From a virus: 42,483 nucleotides of DNA. Under the pieces are notes generated by a model. The model saw only the letters and a list, made by a program, of their open reading frames with translations. It made no database searches and was not told the origin of the DNA. The stretch is from positions 1-42,483 of IMG/VR virus record IMGVR_UViG_3300035701_006044, one strand, 5' to 3'. Positions 7,203 through 14,014 of this stretch are shown piece by piece (positions within the stretch are counted from its first letter, which is position 1; every line of letters begins with the position of its first letter). The position numbers and the translations under genes were made by a program.

Positions 7203-7591
7203 GGCAGATTCCCGTCACCTTGTTTCTTTTTCAAGACGTCGAAGAGCTTCTGCTCCTCCTCCGGCTTCATCCTCTCGACCAACGCACCGGCTTCTATGAG
7301 GATGGTCCCCTCCCACCCCGCTCTCGCACGGAGGCTCTGGGCCATGGCCAACCCAACCTCCGCGAGCGACTCGGTGGAAATCATCGGATTCGTCGTTGGC
7401 GGCTTGAGGATCAGGATGTCATTCTTCCCAAGGGTCAACGTCCTGACGTGCTCGCCGATCTTCATCGAGAGCGCCTGCTTCAAGGCATCCCTATCCCTCC
7501 GCAGCTCCTCGTTCTCCCTGGCGAGGTTCTCGGGGGCAACCTCCGCCAGCCGCCGCACCATGTTTCTCGATGGACCCTTCTTCCCCGGCAT
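7199..7591 (-). CDS. Hypothetical protein with N-terminal coiled coil
   Basis: The 130-residue product starts basic (MPGKKGPSRNMVRRLAE), continues with a likely coiled coil (ENLARENEELRRDRDALKQAL) cut here to its general region 20-42, and ends in a mixed alpha/beta part. I recognise no family. The start at 7591 follows TAGGAGG with good spacing and lies nine bases after the stop of the reductase gene, so it belongs to the same operon. Its stop codon lies inside the -35 box of the helicase promoter. Confidence 0.7.
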   Translation of the reverse strand: MPGKKGPSRNMVRRLAEVAPENLARENEELRRDRDALKQALSMKIGEHVRTLTLGKNDILILKPPTTNPMISTESLAEVGLAMAQSLRARAGWEGTILIEAGALVERMKPEEEQKLFDVLKKKQGDGNLP

Positions 7592-7600
7592 CTCGTCCTC

Positions 7601-10270
7601 CTACCCGCAGATTCCGTTCTTGGATTCCGGACACGAATCGTCCGTGCAGTACTTGCACGGGCCCTTCCGAACCGCGAGCGCCCCGCACCTGTCGCAGGTC
7701 TCCCCCGTGAGAACCGCCCCGGAAGAATCCCGAACCCTCCTGATGATCTTGTGGAGGCTGTTCTCGACCAGGAACTCCGCCTTCTCGCTTCCGCTGGTTT
7801 TGTCCTCGGAATTGACGAAGATCCCGTCCCCGTAGTTCATGTCGAGGAACTTGAAGATGTAGTCGATAAGGCTGGTGCAGCTCGGGATCTTGGGATCCGA
7901 CGTGAATCCCTTGGGCGAAAAGATGGTCCCAACGAACTTCTCCGCGAACACCTCCAGCGGGATGCCGTACTGGAGCCCGATGGAGACGGCGGTCAGCAAC
8001 GCTTCCACCAGCGCCTTGAGGGTCGAGCCATCCTTCCCGAGCCCGTTGATGAACACCTCCCCCAGCCTGCCGTCGGGGTAGAAGGAGGGGAGGATGTACA
8101 TCTTCGACCCACCGATCACGACCCGGTGCTTCTTGGCATCCGTGTCATCGGGCAACCTTTCCCTGGCAGGACCGTCGTCATCCAGCAACCCGTTTTCGGA
8201 GAGGGCATTCACCACCGGCTGGCTCATCTTACACCCGTCGCGGAACACCGACACGGCCTTCAGTCCGAGCTTCCACGCCTGGACGATGATGTCCCTTACG
8301 TCCTGAACCGGGGCGTTCTTGGGCAGGCCGAAGGTCTTCGAGATGGCCCCGCTGATGAAAGGCTGAACCGCCGCCATCATGAGCATCTGCCCCTGGATCG
8401 AAATGTGCCGATCGGTCGCGTTGAGAGGGTACACGGGATCGAAAATCGGGAGGTGCTGCGGCTTGATCGGGGACCCATCCAGGTTCCCGTTTTCCTTGAT
8501 GTACGCCAGAAGGATGTCCCTCTCCTGCGAGGGGTAGCCGAGGCCGGAGAGCGTTTCCCCGACCGATGGGCTAAAGGTCATCTCCCCTCCTCCGGCCAGC
8601 TTCTTCTTGGTGACGAGGAACAAGAGGGGCTCGATTCCCGTCGTCGCGCAATCCATCAGGTGCGAAATGGTTCCTGCCGGAGGCACCAGCGTCACCTGGC
8701 AGTTGCGGACCCCGTGCTTCGCCGCCGCCGTGTACGCCTTCTCCCAGAGGTCTTCCACCTTGTCCAACCCGGGGACGAGGGTTCCGAACTGATCCATCAC
8801 CCCCGCGAACTTCGTCCGGTGCTGCTTCAGGACGGAGAGGACCCCCTTCTTGTTCTCCTCGAAACCCGTGAACGGCCCAATCACCTTGGCGAGCTCGGAC
8901 GACGCGAGGTACGCCGTGGCCGTCATGCGAGAGGTGATCGACGAGGCCCACGTCCTCGCCGCGTCGCTGTCGTAGGGGATCCCCATCTTCAGGAACATCC
9001 CCCCCAGATTGGAAAACCCCAAGCCCAGCGGGCGGTAGGCGCGGGAGTTCTTCGTGATTTCCTCCGTGGGATACCCGCACATGTCCACCAGGATGTCCTG
9101 GGCGATGACCGAGAGCCTCACCGCCGCCTCGAACTCCGCATCCTTGAATCCGAGAGCGCGATCGTAAAAGGCCGCAAGGTTGAGCGAGGCCAAGTTGCAG
9201 GCCGTGTTCACGATGCAGCAGAACTCAACGCAAGGATTCGTGCAGAGGATCCTGGCGATCTTGATGAGGGGATTCCAGCGATTCATGGTGTCGTCAAACT
9301 GAACCCCCGGATCGCCGCAGTAATGCGAATTCCTGGCGATGGCGTCGAGCACGTCCGACGCCTTGACCACCCGGATAACCTTCCCTCCGACCACCGACTT
9401 CAACGCCCAGTCCTTCCCCTCCAGGGCCGCCCGCATGAAGGCATCCGAAAGCCCCACCGAGAGGTTCGCGTTCTGGCAGGCGACCGTCTGGTACGCCTCT
9501 TCCACCGTGAAGCCCTTCTTCACCAGCGCCCGCGCCTTCCGCTCCTCCTTCGCCTTCAGGCTGATGTAGTCGGTCCCGTTGTCCTGGCCGTTGTAGATGT
9601 CCGGGTGCCAATCATCCAGCCGGGCCAGCATCGCCGCCCGCCGCTGGATCCCTCCCGACTTGATGATCCCGCCCCATGCGTTGTACCCGATCAGAAACGA
9701 ATTCGGCCCGGACGCGGCCCCGCCCCGGGAGAGGGGGGCCCCCTGCTCGCGCAGGGCCGACAGGTTGAACCCGCTGCCCGACCCGTTGGAGAAGATGACG
9801 ATCATCACCCGCTGGGCCTCGCTTATGCTTCGGAGGTCGTCCTGGATCACGAGGATGAAGCAGGCCGCCCCCTGCGGTTCCTTCTCCGCCCCCACGTTGA
9901 AGTAGACGGGGCTGTTGAAGGAGTACATCTGCCTGGAGAGGAGGACCTTCATCTCGTTCCCGAAAAACCTACCGTTCACCTTGTCGAAGATGTTTCTCGC
10001 CATCCCCTGCTTGACGATCTCGTCCATGACACGGCTGAACATCTGCTTCGCGCTCGTCTCCCGACCGGAGGTCCCCAGAACCCCCCGGAAGTACTTGGTC
10101 GCCATCGTGGAGACCGCGTTGTTGCTCCACGACTTCGGGGCTTCCACCTCCTGCTTGACGGTTAAGCCTTCGTCCTTCGTCTCAACCGTGCGCCTGCTCC
10201 ACTCGATCTCCGCGTAGGGATCCCCTCCCTTGCAGAAAATGGGTTCAATGATCAAGCCTTTGCGGCTCAT
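7601..10270 (-). CDS. nrdJ: Adenosylcobalamin-dependent (class II) ribonucleotide reductase
   Basis: Converts ribonucleotides to deoxyribonucleotides with coenzyme B12 and no separate radical-generating subunit. The product of 889 residues carries FNSPVYFNVG, typical of class II enzymes, an active-site NPCVE (N345, C347, E349 counted from this start), paired redox cysteines C137 and C358, and a C-terminal zinc/redox element CDRCGALAVRKGPCKYC. A TSCPD-like segment precedes that element. I choose ATG at 10270 because AAGGAG lies seven bases upstream; an ATG at 10306 would add 12 residues and has a weaker GAGG. A separate TSCPD protein is encoded at 19.6-20.0 kb. No cobalamin riboswitch is visible upstream. 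Confidence 0.95.
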   Translation of the reverse strand: MSRKGLIIEPIFCKGGDPYAEIEWSRRTVETKDEGLTVKQEVEAPKSWSNNAVSTMATKYFRGVLGTSGRETSAKQMFSRVMDEIVKQGMARNIFDKVNGRFFGNEMKVLLSRQMYSFNSPVYFNVGAEKEPQGAACFILVIQDDLRSISEAQRVMIVIFSNGSGSGFNLSALREQGAPLSRGGAASGPNSFLIGYNAWGGIIKSGGIQRRAAMLARLDDWHPDIYNGQDNGTDYISLKAKEERKARALVKKGFTVEEAYQTVACQNANLSVGLSDAFMRAALEGKDWALKSVVGGKVIRVVKASDVLDAIARNSHYCGDPGVQFDDTMNRWNPLIKIARILCTNPCVEFCCIVNTACNLASLNLAAFYDRALGFKDAEFEAAVRLSVIAQDILVDMCGYPTEEITKNSRAYRPLGLGFSNLGGMFLKMGIPYDSDAARTWASSITSRMTATAYLASSELAKVIGPFTGFEENKKGVLSVLKQHRTKFAGVMDQFGTLVPGLDKVEDLWEKAYTAAAKHGVRNCQVTLVPPAGTISHLMDCATTGIEPLLFLVTKKKLAGGGEMTFSPSVGETLSGLGYPSQERDILLAYIKENGNLDGSPIKPQHLPIFDPVYPLNATDRHISIQGQMLMMAAVQPFISGAISKTFGLPKNAPVQDVRDIIVQAWKLGLKAVSVFRDGCKMSQPVVNALSENGLLDDDGPARERLPDDTDAKKHRVVIGGSKMYILPSFYPDGRLGEVFINGLGKDGSTLKALVEALLTAVSIGLQYGIPLEVFAEKFVGTIFSPKGFTSDPKIPSCTSLIDYIFKFLDMNYGDGIFVNSEDKTSGSEKAEFLVENSLHKIIRRVRDSSGAVLTGETCDRCGALAVRKGPCKYCTDDSCPESKNGICG

Positions 10271-10345
10271 GGTTCTACTCCTTGACTTCAAGTCCGTGGT
10301 TTTCATGCCAACCTCAGAGGTGTGACGCGAACCGGATCCTTTTCG

Positions 10346-10819
10346 TCACTTGCCCTCCTTTTTGATCATCATGACGCCGACTTCGATCTTCTCGTTTCCC
10401 TTGGCGAACTTCCGCTTTTTACCCAGGTCGATCTCGGTCATACCCGCGAACATGACATCGCCCTTCTGGTCCTTTTCCGAATGCACCGGGAACCCACCGA
10501 TCTCGCGGGCCACCTTGTCTTCAGAGACCAGGCGCTCGATCGGCTCCGACCAGACCCCGGCCTTTTCGAGTTCCTCCTTCCAGAACGCCTGCACCTCGGA
10601 CGTGCAGTGAGCGACCGCGTCACTCCACTGCGGATGCCGTCCGTGCGCGGCTTGAAATTTCATCTGGTAGAACAAGGAGTCCCGATTGTGAGGATCCCCA
10701 GGAGGATGCTTCGTGGCGCATTCTTGGCAAACGTCCGGCTTCGGCGGGATGAACATGAACTCGCCTTTTGCAACAGGCTGCTTCTCTGCCTTGATCGACT
10801 TGGATGTTTTCCGCGCCAT
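10346..10819 (-). CDS. Hypothetical protein with Cys/His cluster
   Basis: The 157-residue product begins MARKTSKSIKAEKQ and has a possible metal site formed by C and H residues in VCQECATKHPPGDPH plus a later HC pair (VAHC). The C-terminal third is strand-rich and basic (KKRKFAKGNEKIEVGVMMIKKEGK, abbreviated here to its general nature). No family is recognised. The start at 10819 is preferred over an in-frame codon 93 bases upstream because CAGGGGGTAGCG precedes it and because the longer version would overlap the neighbouring Cys-motif gene. Confidence 0.65.
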   Translation of the reverse strand: MARKTSKSIKAEKQPVAKGEFMFIPPKPDVCQECATKHPPGDPHNRDSLFYQMKFQAAHGRHPQWSDAVAHCTSEVQAFWKEELEKAGVWSEPIERLVSEDKVAREIGGFPVHSEKDQKGDVMFAGMTEIDLGKKRKFAKGNEKIEVGVMMIKKEGK

Positions 10820-10821
10820 CG

Positions 10822-11097
10822 CTACCCCCTGTCCATGGACCCCAACTTCCTGGCCACGCGGATTCCCCGCATGGTCTCCTGCAGCTTGCAAGACCAGCAG
10901 TCCTCCCGGCACTTGCCGTCCGGCCCGACCTGGTGGGTCGTCGTAATGGCCTCGATCAAAATGTCCATCTTCACCAGGAGATCCCGAAGAATTACCCCGA
11001 TGCCCTCCCCGTCAATTTCCATTTCAGGATTGGTGGAAGAAAACGGCGGCGGTGTCAGGGTATGTCCCCACTTTTCCGAATCGAAATTCTCTGCCAC
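10822..11097 (-). CDS. Small GPDGKC-motif protein, paralogue A
   Basis: The product has 91 residues. Its C-terminal half carries VGPDGKCREDCWSCKLQ followed by a helix ending RVARKLG. The same arrangement occurs in the next gene upstream and again at 17648-18010, so it is one of three paralogues in the window. The preceding helix (LRDLLVKMDILIEAIT) is hydrophobic on one face. The GTG start at 11097 follows GGGGAG with five-base spacing and lies directly after the stop of paralogue B. The three cysteines could bind a metal with a fourth ligand nearby; function unknown. Confidence 0.7.
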   Translation of the reverse strand: MAENFDSEKWGHTLTPPPFSSTNPEMEIDGEGIGVILRDLLVKMDILIEAITTTHQVGPDGKCREDCWSCKLQETMRGIRVARKLGSMDRG

Positions 11098-11098
11098 G

Positions 11099-11329
11099 TT
11101 ACTCCCCAATCTTCTTGGCGACCGCGAGGGATCGCATGGAGTCCTCAACCTTGCAGGACCAACAGCCATCGACGCACTTCCCGTCCGGCCCCTTCATGTG
11201 GTTCAGGGCGACGGCTTCCAGAAGATTGTTCAACTTGATGATCATCTTCTGGATGTCCGCGAGAGAAAGAGGCAGCCGGGCCGTCTTAAATGCCCCTTCT
11301 TCCTCGCCGATTAGCGTCGTGCTTCCCAC
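11099..11329 (-). CDS. Small GPDGKC-motif protein, paralogue B
   Basis: The 76-residue product shows KGPDGKCVDGCWSCKVE and a C-terminal helix SLAVAKKIGE, aligning along its whole second half with paralogue A and with the C-terminus of the 120-residue protein at 17648. The GTG start at 11329 lies next to the TAG stop of the DnaC-like gene, with AAGG eight bases upstream. Position between the helicase loader and other replication genes hints at a role in replication, but the motif itself does not reveal one. Confidence 0.65.
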   Translation of the reverse strand: MGSTTLIGEEEGAFKTARLPLSLADIQKMIIKLNNLLEAVALNHMKGPDGKCVDGCWSCKVEDSMRSLAVAKKIGE

Positions 11330-11923
11330 CTACTTCGCCTTCCAATGCCCCTCGGCACCCTTGACCAGGACCGGCGTCAGGTACTCGTCGATCAAGGCGA
11401 CGAATTTGTCGCCGTAGACCTTCTGCACCTCTTCGGGCATCATGTTCGTCGTGACGACCACGGGCATTAGCCGCTCCAGCCGGTATCGCATGGCTTCCCT
11501 GATCAGCGACCTCGGCCAATCCACCCCCGCGCTCTGCGCCTCCGTCCCCAAGTCATCGAGAACCACCAGATGGGCGGTTCGGAATCCCGCATATCGGTTG
11601 TCCTTCCACCTCCAGCCGTCCACCAGCTCGAATGCCTCCAGCCAGAAAGCGTTGCACCGATGACCCAGGACCTCCTTGCAGCAGAGAGCGGCAAGGCAAG
11701 ACTTCCCCGACCGGTAGGGGCCGAAGATAAGGAGGCCCCTCCCCTTCTCGATGTTCTCTTTCATCGCCGCGAGGTACGTCTGAATCTTCAGCCGGTAGGA
11801 CGCAACTCCGGGGATATTCTCCGGAAGGGCCTCCAGGCTCGCCCCCCACTTCCCCTCCGGGACATTAGCATCCAGCCAGTCTCCGCGCTTCACGCTCTGC
11901 GGTTTCCAGATTGGCACCCTCAT
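11330..11923 (-). CDS. dnaC: DnaC-like helicase loader ATPase
   Basis: An AAA+ ATPase of 197 residues with Walker A GPYRSGKS (68-75), Walker B VVLDDLG, and a sensor-1 segment VVVTTN, the arrangement of DnaC/IstB family loaders. These proteins deliver the DnaB ring to the origin. Its start overlaps the end of the upstream initiator gene by 59 bases, reproducing the O-P gene order of lambdoid phages, where P performs the loading step. It is therefore likely the partner of the DnaB-like helicase at 5.8-7.2 kb. The C-terminus is complete. Confidence 0.88.
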   Translation of the reverse strand: MRVPIWKPQSVKRGDWLDANVPEGKWGASLEALPENIPGVASYRLKIQTYLAAMKENIEKGRGLLIFGPYRSGKSCLAALCCKEVLGHRCNAFWLEAFELVDGWRWKDNRYAGFRTAHLVVLDDLGTEAQSAGVDWPRSLIREAMRYRLERLMPVVVTTNMMPEEVQKVYGDKFVALIDEYLTPVLVKGAEGHWKAK

Positions 11924-13370
11924 GGATCAACCTCGCTACAATCTCTTCCTTCTCCGCGTACTTCTTCTCCCGCACCTTCCCCTCCGGCGTGTTCCCCGAC
12001 CACTCGTCCACTCGCCCGCTCCCCCCCACCCCTCCCTGAACCTCCCGCACCAGCCGCTCGAACAACCCGATATTCTTGAGCAAGGACACCGTGGGCCTCG
12101 TCCCCCACTTGAACCTGGCCGGGAGCCCGTCGCTCCACCCCGCGTAGATGTGGTCGATGACCTTTTTCATCATGTCCGCGCCGATCCTCTCGGCCTTCAG
12201 CCACGCGATCCGCCCCTTGACCCCCGCGAGGTCTGCCACCCCCCAGGACGGCGCTCCCTCCCCCCGCCATGTCGCCTTGTACCGGTCGTTGAAGTACTTG
12301 ACCGCGTCGTTGCAGTTCCACTCGTTAGGGTCTTTTTCGGTATCGCCCTTCTTCTTCTTGGAAATCCGACCGTCGTCCTCGTCGTCACTTCCCGGCATCA
12401 GAATCTGGCCGCCCGACCTCTCGCTCTTGAAGGGAGCAGCGCAAAGCGTTTGCGGAGCCTTTCTCCCTCCCGTGGCCCCGGGCGCTGAGCCCCCCCCGGA
12501 ATCCGGCGGGGAACCGGCCTGGCCTTGGGCGGGTGCCGGGGATGCCCCCCATCCCCGCTGGTCCGGGTTGCCCTTTGGGGGCGACGCGTCCTGGGGGCAA
12601 CCAGCGGCCCCCGAAGCGATTTCAGAAGAAGCAGCGTTTGAATGAATTGTTTCCTTGAGGACGATGCCTTTGGCTTTGGCTTTGGCTCCTGTCTCTGCTT
12701 CTTCTTCCCCCTTCTCTTCAGCTGCCTTGAGCACGAGATGCGGTGTCGCCTCGGGCGACAACGCCCCTTTAGGGCTCTGCTCAAGATCATCTACTCCCCT
12801 ATTATCTATTCCAGAACGAACCGCTTTTCGCAAACCATTGTCGTCAATAGGACTTGCGCCGATTTTTGAGGCGGTAGGGGGGGACAATTTTGTCCGGGGT
12901 ACCCCGGACATTTTTGTCCGGGGTGGGGGGACATTTTTGTCCGGGGTCACACTTCCGCTTGTGGCTTCGGGGGGAGAGGTCCGCAATTCCTTGTTGGCCT
13001 TCTGGACGGTGGAGTAGAAGCTGTTGATGCCGTCTGCCCCGTAAATATCGAGAGGCTCCAGGATGAATATCCTGTTCGTCCTCCCGGCGCAGTTCTCCAC
13101 CTCGATCACCTTGGCCTCTTCCAGCTCCCGGATGTGCCTCCTCAGCGTTCTCTCGTCCATTCCCCGCAGCTTAGCGATGAGCGCCAGGCTGTGCTTCCCC
13201 TCTCGATCCGCCCCCTCCAGGAGGTCGAGGAGATGCAGGGTACGGTAGGCTCCATCGGAAAGGCGTTCGTCCCGGACCTGGGGACCGTAGACCATGACGA
13301 ATGGCCGGAGCCCCGTGCCCTTCCGGGCGATGATCACCCCCCCTTGTTCCTTGTCAGCATCCCAATCCAT
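11865..13370 (-). CDS. Replication initiator-like winged-helix protein (lambda O-like position)
   Basis: The 501-residue product has an N-terminal winged helix-turn-helix (about 38-91; ALIAKLRGMDERTLRRHIREL is the core, longer than quoted motifs of neighbours), a long disordered Pro/Ser/Lys/Ala-rich middle (about 125-335), and a compact C-terminal domain likely to contact other replication proteins. It overlaps the helicase loader gene. Three 19-base iterons lie inside the coding region at 12882-12947, next to an AT-richer stretch, as in lambda O where ori lies inside the gene. I infer that it binds these iterons. The ATG at 13370 follows AAGGA with seven-base spacing. It could alternatively be a DnaD-type primosome protein. 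Confidence 0.75.
   Translation of the reverse strand: MDWDADKEQGGVIIARKGTGLRPFVMVYGPQVRDERLSDGAYRTLHLLDLLEGADREGKHSLALIAKLRGMDERTLRRHIRELEEAKVIEVENCAGRTNRIFILEPLDIYGADGINSFYSTVQKANKELRTSPPEATSGSVTPDKNVPPPRTKMSGVPRTKLSPPTASKIGASPIDDNGLRKAVRSGIDNRGVDDLEQSPKGALSPEATPHLVLKAAEEKGEEEAETGAKAKAKGIVLKETIHSNAASSEIASGAAGCPQDASPPKGNPDQRGWGASPAPAQGQAGSPPDSGGGSAPGATGGRKAPQTLCAAPFKSERSGGQILMPGSDDEDDGRISKKKKGDTEKDPNEWNCNDAVKYFNDRYKATWRGEGAPSWGVADLAGVKGRIAWLKAERIGADMMKKVIDHIYAGWSDGLPARFKWGTRPTVSLLKNIGLFERLVREVQGGVGGSGRVDEWSGNTPEGKVREKKYAEKEEIVARLIHEGANLETAEREARRLAGC
12882..12947 (-). repeat. Three iterons, candidate replication origin
   Basis: On the plus strand GGACATTTTTGTCCGGGGT occurs at 12906-12924 and 12929-12947, and GGACAATTTTGTCCGGGGT at 12882-12900. 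Repeat spacing is 24 and 23 bases. Each repeat contains the palindromic half-sites GGACA/TGTCC. They encode the repeated PDKN/PRTK segments of the initiator. An AT-richer tract follows on one side (about 12780-12870). The arrangement matches an iteron-type origin within an initiator gene. Confidence 0.65.
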
Positions 13371-13444
13371 GTTTCATTCCTTCAGGCAGTCCTTGCCCCG
13401 CGCCCCGGTCACCTGGATTGCAGGGCATCCATCGCCGTCTTCCC

Positions 13445-13462
13445 GCGCCGGTCACTCGGCGC
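13445..13462 (-). promoter_or_regulatory. Hairpin in the initiator gene leader
   Basis: A 6-bp perfect stem GCGCCG/CGGCGC with a six-base loop sits about 75 bases upstream of the initiator start. Flanking it, CAGGCAG and CTGCCTG (about 13384-13390 and 13463-13469) could form an outer stem. A role as attenuator or operator is possible. Confidence 0.4.
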
Positions 13463-13470
13463 TGCCTGGA

Positions 13471-13518
13471 AACAAAACAGGCCGCAACCTCTTTCGAGGC
13501 GCGGCCTGGTTGTTTTTT
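13471..13518 (-). terminator. Terminator-like hairpin upstream of the initiator operon, possibly bidirectional
   Basis: CAGGCCGC (13478-13485) pairs with GCGGCCTG (13501-13508), with an inner CCTC/GAGG stem. On the minus strand it is followed by TTTTGTTTCC; on the plus strand by GTTGTTTTTT. It would end the second structured RNA described below. The plus-strand U-tract is better, but no plus-strand gene needs it. Confidence 0.6.
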
Positions 13519-13717
13519 CGGGGGCTACGCAGGGCGGATAGTGGGAAGATTCCCTACTTCGCCCCCTCGGAGTCGGTTGGCAACCGACACCGGTTTCTTC
13601 GGTGCTGTTATTCTTCGCTCCCACTATCCTTGCTTCCCTTCTCCGTTCTCAGGCCGTTGCCAGCGGCCATCTTGTTTCGCTTGTCAGGGTTTGTCCGTTG
13701 CCACGCTTCCCCCCGAC
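13471..13717 (-). ncRNA. Candidate structured RNA 2 (three-way junction)
   Basis: No gene is visible. A perfect 11-bp stem, 13536-13546 with 13619-13629 (GGATAGTGGGA on the plus strand), encloses two hairpins: GTCGGTT/AACCGAC (13572-13588) and CACCG/CGGTG (13588-13604). A further hairpin GGCCG/CGGCC lies at 13652-13668, and its loop is complementary to the apical part of the first hairpin. A terminator-like hairpin closes the unit. The start is estimated from a weak promoter at 13724-13753. Confidence 0.5.
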
Positions 13718-13723
13718 ACCCCT

Positions 13724-13753
13724 ATTCTTGCTCCCCTGTCTGAAAGCTGTCAA
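13724..13753 (-). promoter_or_regulatory. Weak candidate promoter for structured RNA 2
   Basis: Minus strand TTGACA (13753-13748), 18-base spacer, AAGAAT (13729-13724). The -35 box is perfect and lies directly after the terminator of unit 1, but the -10 box and spacing depart from the other promoters. Confidence 0.35.
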
Positions 13754-13765
13754 GGGGTTTCCAGC

Positions 13766-13800
13766 AAAAAAAAAGACCGCCTCCCGAAGGGAAGGCGGCC
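13766..13800 (-). terminator. Strong rho-independent terminator
   Basis: On the minus strand a GGCCGCCTTCCC/GGGAGGCGGTC type stem with a TTCG tetraloop (13800-13775) runs directly into nine T residues (13774-13766). It stops transcription coming from the methylase side or from the promoter at 13969-13996. Confidence 0.9.
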
Positions 13801-13962
13801 TGATGGTTATAGGGGGCTACCGGGGCAGCGCAGGAGAACCCGCGTAACCCCCCGCAGACGGCGTACCTTGGTGAAGGTGACGCCGAGATCCGAGCTTCGT
13901 TGCTGCGCTGCATCTTCTTCCTCCGGGAACCGTCACCACGATTCCCATCTCAACTCCCAGCA
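13766..13962 (-). ncRNA. Candidate structured RNA 1 (pseudoknot), about 200 nt
   Basis: The segment runs from a promoter-like sequence (13969-13996) to the strong terminator (13766-13800). Stem 1 is GGTGACG/CGTCACC (13931-13937 with 13876-13882). The 9-mer GCAGCGCAG at 13911-13903, inside the stem 1 loop, is perfectly complementary to 13833-13825, which lies 3' of stem 1, so the two stems form a pseudoknot topology. Small reading frames exist (for example from ATG on the minus strand near 13949 and 13913) and the second has a GGAGG before it, but that frame runs through the terminator. Confidence 0.5.
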
Positions 13963-13968
13963 CCCCCT

Positions 13969-13996
13969 ATCATAGGCGAGAGGGTCACCGAGTCAA
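13969..13996 (-). promoter_or_regulatory. Promoter of the N16 family upstream of structured RNA 1
   Basis: Minus strand TTGACT (13996-13991), 16-base spacer, TATGAT (13974-13969), located just after the methylase stop codon. The spacing equals that of the other promoters in the window although no gene follows. Confidence 0.65.
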
Positions 13997-14014
13997 GGGG
14001 CCTACACCAAGAAT

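Noticed and set aside
6956-10165. Very long plus-strand open frame opposite the helicase and reductase genes
   Set aside because: It is antisense to recognisable proteins and reflects high G+C; similar long frames lie opposite 33147-38063 and other genes.
10271-10345. Possible cobalamin riboswitch upstream of the class II reductase
   Set aside because: The gap is short and none of the conserved riboswitch elements is visible.
12882-12947. CRISPR-like array
   Set aside because: The repeats are 19 bases with spacers of four to five bases inside a coding gene, which suits iterons and not CRISPR.
13722-13913. Small minus-strand frame in structured RNA 1 with GGAGG before its ATG
   Set aside because: It reads through the strong terminator and has no plausible protein character; a shorter frame from about 13949 is also weak.
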